From Gammaproteobacteria bacterium (GTDB lineage: Bacteria; Pseudomonadota; Gammaproteobacteria; Chromatiales; Chromatiaceae), in the NCBI GenBank assembly GCA_030594925.1, contig JAUVEG010000041.1, positions 1 through 8,516 on the forward strand: 8,516 nucleotides of DNA. The letters run 5' to 3'. Positions 6,281 to 8,516 of the stretch are shown here, one piece after another. The translations under genes and the position numbers were made by a program. Positions within the stretch are counted from its first letter, which is position 1, and every line of letters begins with the position of its first letter. The notes under the pieces were generated by a model that saw only the letters and a program-made list of their open reading frames with translations, was not told the DNA's origin and did not search any database.

Positions 6281-7842
6281 TGGAAGAGCAGATTATGGTG
6301 GATTCTGTAACTGTCGATCTGGACGATACTGCAGCTGTTGATGAAAGTCAGCAGCAGAGGCATCTCCCCTATGCCTTCTCACGCCGCTACGGACTCATCC
6401 TGGATCAACAGGATGGTCAACTTGTAATCATTGCCCGGCCTGACTACACCCCGCGTTATTTTGCCGAAGTGCGGCGTTTCGTGGGTAAAACGGCGCCGCT
6501 TCAGGTCGTTGAGGAGCAGCAATTCAACCGCCTGTTGCAGACACAGCAGGAGGAGAGTGCGACATCAGCGATGAGTGACGTGCAGGGGCTGGACTCCGGG
6601 TTTGATCTGCATCGCCTGGTCGACGAGATCCAGGAGCCTGAGGATCTGCTGGAGAGCGCGGACGACGCTCCCATCATACGCCTTATCAATGCGCTGTTGA
6701 CCGAAGCGATTCGCAACAATGCCTCTGACATTCATATCGAACCCTATGAAAGCAGACTGCGCATCCGTTTTCGCGTGGATGGTTCACTCAAAGAGGTGCT
6801 GGAGCCGGAACGTAAACTGGCGCTGCCGATTATCTCGCGTATCAAGGTGATGGCAAAACTGGATATTGCCGAGAAGCGCCTGCCGCAGGATGGGCGCATC
6901 TCCCTGAAGCTGGGCGGCAGGGCAGTGGATGTACGGGTTTCTACTATCCCCTCTGCAAATGCCGAGAAGGTGGTGATGCGTCTGCTGGACAAACAGGCGG
7001 GAAGACTTGAATTAAAACACCTCGGTATGCCTGAAGATATTCGCAGCCGTATCGAGAGAGAGATCCAGCAGCCTCACGGCATTCTATTGGTAACAGGTCC
7101 GACCGGCTCGGGTAAAACAACCAGCCTGTATGCCATGCTCGGCAATCTCAATGACCAGATTCGCAACATCATGACGGTCGAGGACCCGATCGAATACTAT
7201 ATTGACGGTATCAATCAGACGCAGGTCATCAGCAGTATCGGCATGACCTTTGCCGCCGGGTTGCGCTCCATTCTGCGTCAGGATCCGGACGTCATCATGG
7301 TCGGTGAGATCCGTGACCTGGAGACTGCAGAGATTGCGGTACAGGCGAGTCTCACAGGTCACATGGTTTTTTCCACCCTACACACCAATACCGCCATCGG
7401 CGCCATTACGCGCATGCGCGACATGGGGGTCGAGCCATTTCTGCTCTCATCCAGTCTCAATGCTGTCATGGCGCAAAGACTGGTGCGGCTGTTGTGCGAA
7501 GAGTGCAAGGAAGCGAGTCCTGCCGATGAGGCGGAGTGTCATCTCATGGGGATTGATGTGCAGGACGCTCCTCTCACCTACCATGCAAAGGGTTGCCGCA
7601 GCTGCGCTTACAGCGGCTATTACGGACGTACGGGAATCTACGAATTCATTCATATCGATCGCACGCTGCAGCGTCTGATCCACTCCCGGGCCAGTGAGCA
7701 GGAGATGCTGCAGCACATCCGCAGCAAAAGCGATACCCTCCAGCAGATGGGGTTATCACTGGTACTGGAGGGCCGCACATCCCTGGATGAAGTCGTGCGT
7801 GTCGCCGGACTTGAAGAAGACAACGATTCCGGGGAAGCCTAG
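6280..7842 (+). CDS. gspE: Type II secretion system ATPase GspE
   Basis: Cytoplasmic hexameric ATPase that powers pseudopilus assembly in the T2SS. It is 520 aa from the ATG that overlaps the gspD stop. An in-frame ATG at 6295 has the better Shine-Dalgarno (GGAAGAG at 6282-6288), so translation may really start there, giving 515 aa. An N1E-like domain begins near LPYAFSRRYGLIL. The core carries the Asp box SDIHIEPYE (149-157), Walker A GPTGSGKT (273-280), Walker B DVIMVGE (337-343, catalytic E343) and His box STLHTNTA (365-372, H368). A tetracysteine zinc site C406-C409/C439-C442 (CxxC-29-CxxC) is intact, which favours GspE over a retraction ATPase. All catalytic elements are present. The TAG stop lies in the CTAG target of the downstream insertion element. 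Confidence 0.96.
   Translation: MEEQIMVDSVTVDLDDTAAVDESQQQRHLPYAFSRRYGLILDQQDGQLVIIARPDYTPRYFAEVRRFVGKTAPLQVVEEQQFNRLLQTQQEESATSAMSDVQGLDSGFDLHRLVDEIQEPEDLLESADDAPIIRLINALLTEAIRNNASDIHIEPYESRLRIRFRVDGSLKEVLEPERKLALPIISRIKVMAKLDIAEKRLPQDGRISLKLGGRAVDVRVSTIPSANAEKVVMRLLDKQAGRLELKHLGMPEDIRSRIEREIQQPHGILLVTGPTGSGKTTSLYAMLGNLNDQIRNIMTVEDPIEYYIDGINQTQVISSIGMTFAAGLRSILRQDPDVIMVGEIRDLETAEIAVQASLTGHMVFSTLHTNTAIGAITRMRDMGVEPFLLSSSLNAVMAQRLVRLLCEECKEASPADEAECHLMGIDVQDAPLTYHAKGCRSCAYSGYYGRTGIYEFIHIDRTLQRLIHSRASEQEMLQHIRSKSDTLQQMGLSLVLEGRTSLDEVVRVAGLEEDNDSGEA
6282..6288 (+). promoter_or_regulatory. Shine-Dalgarno favouring an internal gspE start at 6295
   Basis: GGAAGAG ends 6 nt before the ATG at 6295, an ideal spacing. 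The upstream ATG at 6280 has only GGA at 6270-6272. Both starts are in the same frame and differ by five residues. Confidence 0.5.
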
Positions 7843-8108
7843 TGCTCCATCAAGGTTGGTTTGATGGGTTCAGCGTTACAGTGGTGCTTCGCAACAAGGC
7901 GCAGCTTGCAGGTAATGGCCATACTCCTTGCCAAAAGCTGAAACGCAGTGGCGGAGCACCACTGCAACGCCCGAAGGGTTGGCCTGTCAACGTCCATAGC
8001 TGCGTTACGCCTCTTGCAAAGGACCAGGCCAGTTGCTGTGAGACGCGCCTTGCCATGGGCGCTGACAGACCAACTGAATACCTCAAACCAACCTTGATGG
8101 AGCACTAG
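7842..8108 (+). other. Open frame through the fold-back element (88 aa), probably not a real protein
   Basis: A GTG overlapping the last base of the gspE TAG opens a stop-free frame across the whole element, ending in TAG directly before the gspF ATG. GGGGA at 7831-7835 is 6 nt upstream, so ribosomes could plausibly initiate. The peptide has no recognisable domain, and its end (KPTLMEH) comes from the terminal inverted repeat; the opposite strand encodes the same ending from the other repeat. This argues for repeat-derived sequence rather than a selected gene. Its possible role is in keeping translation coupled from gspE to gspF. Confidence 0.2.
8099..8102 (+). promoter_or_regulatory. gspF Shine-Dalgarno supplied by the element's right end
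   Basis: GGAG lies within the right terminal inverted repeat, 6 nt before the gspF ATG. The probable original site, GGGGA at 7831-7835 in the gspE 3' end, would have been 7 nt from this ATG before the insertion and is now 273 nt away. Confidence 0.6.
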
Positions 8109-8516
8109 ATGCCCGCATTCTCGTGGCAGGCGCTGGATCAAAAAGGGCGCATACACAAAGGCGTGTGGGAGGCGGATTCACCAAAACACCTGCGGCATCG
8201 TCTGCGCAATGATGGAATGAATCCGGTCTCCATGGAAGAGGTGAGTGGCAGTCGCCGCGGTCTCACGGGAGCGAAGGTGACAAAAGAGCAACGCAAGAGC
8301 TCTGCTGTCGATCGTCGTTTCAACCCGACGGATCTCTCCATGTTCACCCGCCAGCTGGCAACCCTGCTGCGTTCGCGTCTGCCGGTCGAAAAGGCGCTGG
8401 GTGTGCTCTCTTCGCAAAGCAACAAGCAGTGGCAGCGGCATCTTTTGACCGCCCTGCGCTCCCGGGTTACCGAAGGATCGTCTCTGGCAGATGCATTTCG
8501 CCAGTTTCCGCAGGCC
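8109..8516 (+). CDS. gspF: Type II secretion system inner-membrane protein GspF, 3'-truncated by window edge
   Basis: Polytopic inner-membrane platform protein of the T2SS that contacts the GspE ATPase and helps assemble the pseudopilus. The first 136 residues are visible. The N-terminus MPAFSWQALDQKGRIHKGVWEADSP is typical of GspF/PilC proteins (F-W/Y-x-A-L-D, K-G-x-x-E-A). The first GspF domain starts near residue 71 with FNPTDLSMFTRQLATLLRSRLPVEKAL and continues through the helical segment with EGSSLADAFRQFP. The membrane segments lie beyond the window. The ATG follows directly after the TAG that ends the fold-back element. The T2SS assignment over type IV pilus PilC rests on the gspCDE context. 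Confidence 0.92.
   Translation, partial: MPAFSWQALDQKGRIHKGVWEADSPKHLRHRLRNDGMNPVSMEEVSGSRRGLTGAKVTKEQRKSSAVDRRFNPTDLSMFTRQLATLLRSRLPVEKALGVLSSQSNKQWQRHLLTALRSRVTEGSSLADAFRQFPQA

Larger units (their letters stand above)
7839..8108. mobile_element. MITE-like fold-back element between gspE and gspF
   Basis: The ends are perfect inverted repeats of 26 bp: 7839-7864 (beginning CTAGTGCTCC) pairs with 8083-8108 (ending GGAGCACTAG). Symmetry continues inward in register: TTCAG at 7869-7873 against CTGAA at 8074-8078, both 30 nt from their ends, and CAAGGCGC at 7895-7902 against GCGCCTTG at 8045-8052, both 56 nt in. By hand, about 64 of the first 100 positions of the two arms are complementary. Internal hairpins include 7945-7951/7959-7965 and 7879-7888/7955-7964. 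CTAG at both borders is consistent with a TA duplication inside a CTAG target, as known for IS630, giving a 264-bp element at 7842-8105; a 4-bp CTAG duplication is equally readable. There is no transposase, so it is non-autonomous. Removing one CTAG plus the insert restores gspE stop directly followed by gspF ATG. Confidence 0.8.

Noticed and set aside
7839..8108. CRISPR, integron attC site or rho-independent terminator
   Set aside because: No direct repeats with spacers, no integrase or cassette context, and no T-run after the hairpin; a MITE-like insertion explains the perfect TIRs and CTAG borders better.
7839..8156. 105-codon antisense frame across the fold-back element into gspF
   Set aside because: It is repeat-derived: it ends with the same KPTLMEH as the forward frame because of the inverted repeats, and runs into gspF.

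Overview
The window is 8.5 kb of a moderately GC-rich gammaproteobacterial chromosome, with every convincing gene on the + strand. ScpA/ScpB instead of MukBEF, a long TrpRS carrying a cysteine cluster, and trpS-scpA-scpB-rluB next to a type II secretion operon all point away from the enterics. They suggest an environmental lineage such as a Chromatiales-like group; this placement is inference only.

Layout. Bases 1-3169 hold a tightly packed housekeeping run: the 3' part of trpS (tryptophanyl-tRNA synthetase), scpA and scpB (SMC-partner chromosome segregation proteins) and rluB (23S rRNA pseudouridine synthase). Junctions of 1 nt, 3 nt and a 4-nt ATGA overlap indicate one transcript. Bases 3170-3321 are AT-rich. 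They contain a nested palindrome made of GTTTTAGG/GTTTTAAG units, then a plausible extended -10 promoter. Bases 3322-8516 hold the start of a general secretion (T2SS) operon: gspC (inner-membrane linker), gspD (outer-membrane secretin), gspE (cytoplasmic ATPase) and the 5' part of gspF (inner-membrane platform). Together these give four core parts of the machine that moves folded proteins across the outer membrane; the pseudopilins and the rest should follow downstream.

The most interesting object lies between gspE and gspF. It is a roughly 264-bp fold-back element (about 7839-8108) with perfect 26-bp terminal inverted repeats and recognisable mirror symmetry along the first 100 or so bases of each arm. 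It sits in a CTAG target. Removing it by eye restores a compact junction in which the gspE stop codon directly abuts the gspF ATG. It looks like a MITE, perhaps mobilised by an IS630/Tc1-mariner type transposase. It preserves the gspE stop, its right end provides a new Shine-Dalgarno for gspF, and an open frame runs through its whole length, so the secretion operon may have absorbed the insertion without loss of expression.

Smaller points: a C-x21-C-x6-C-x2-C cluster in TrpRS resembling the [4Fe-4S] TrpRS of Thermotoga, a roughly 67-residue TrpRS insertion, an 11-bp tandem duplication at the scpA/scpB junction, a 15-bp tandem duplication at the gspD 3' end, and a G8 run in rluB. No tRNA, rRNA or CRISPR array was seen.
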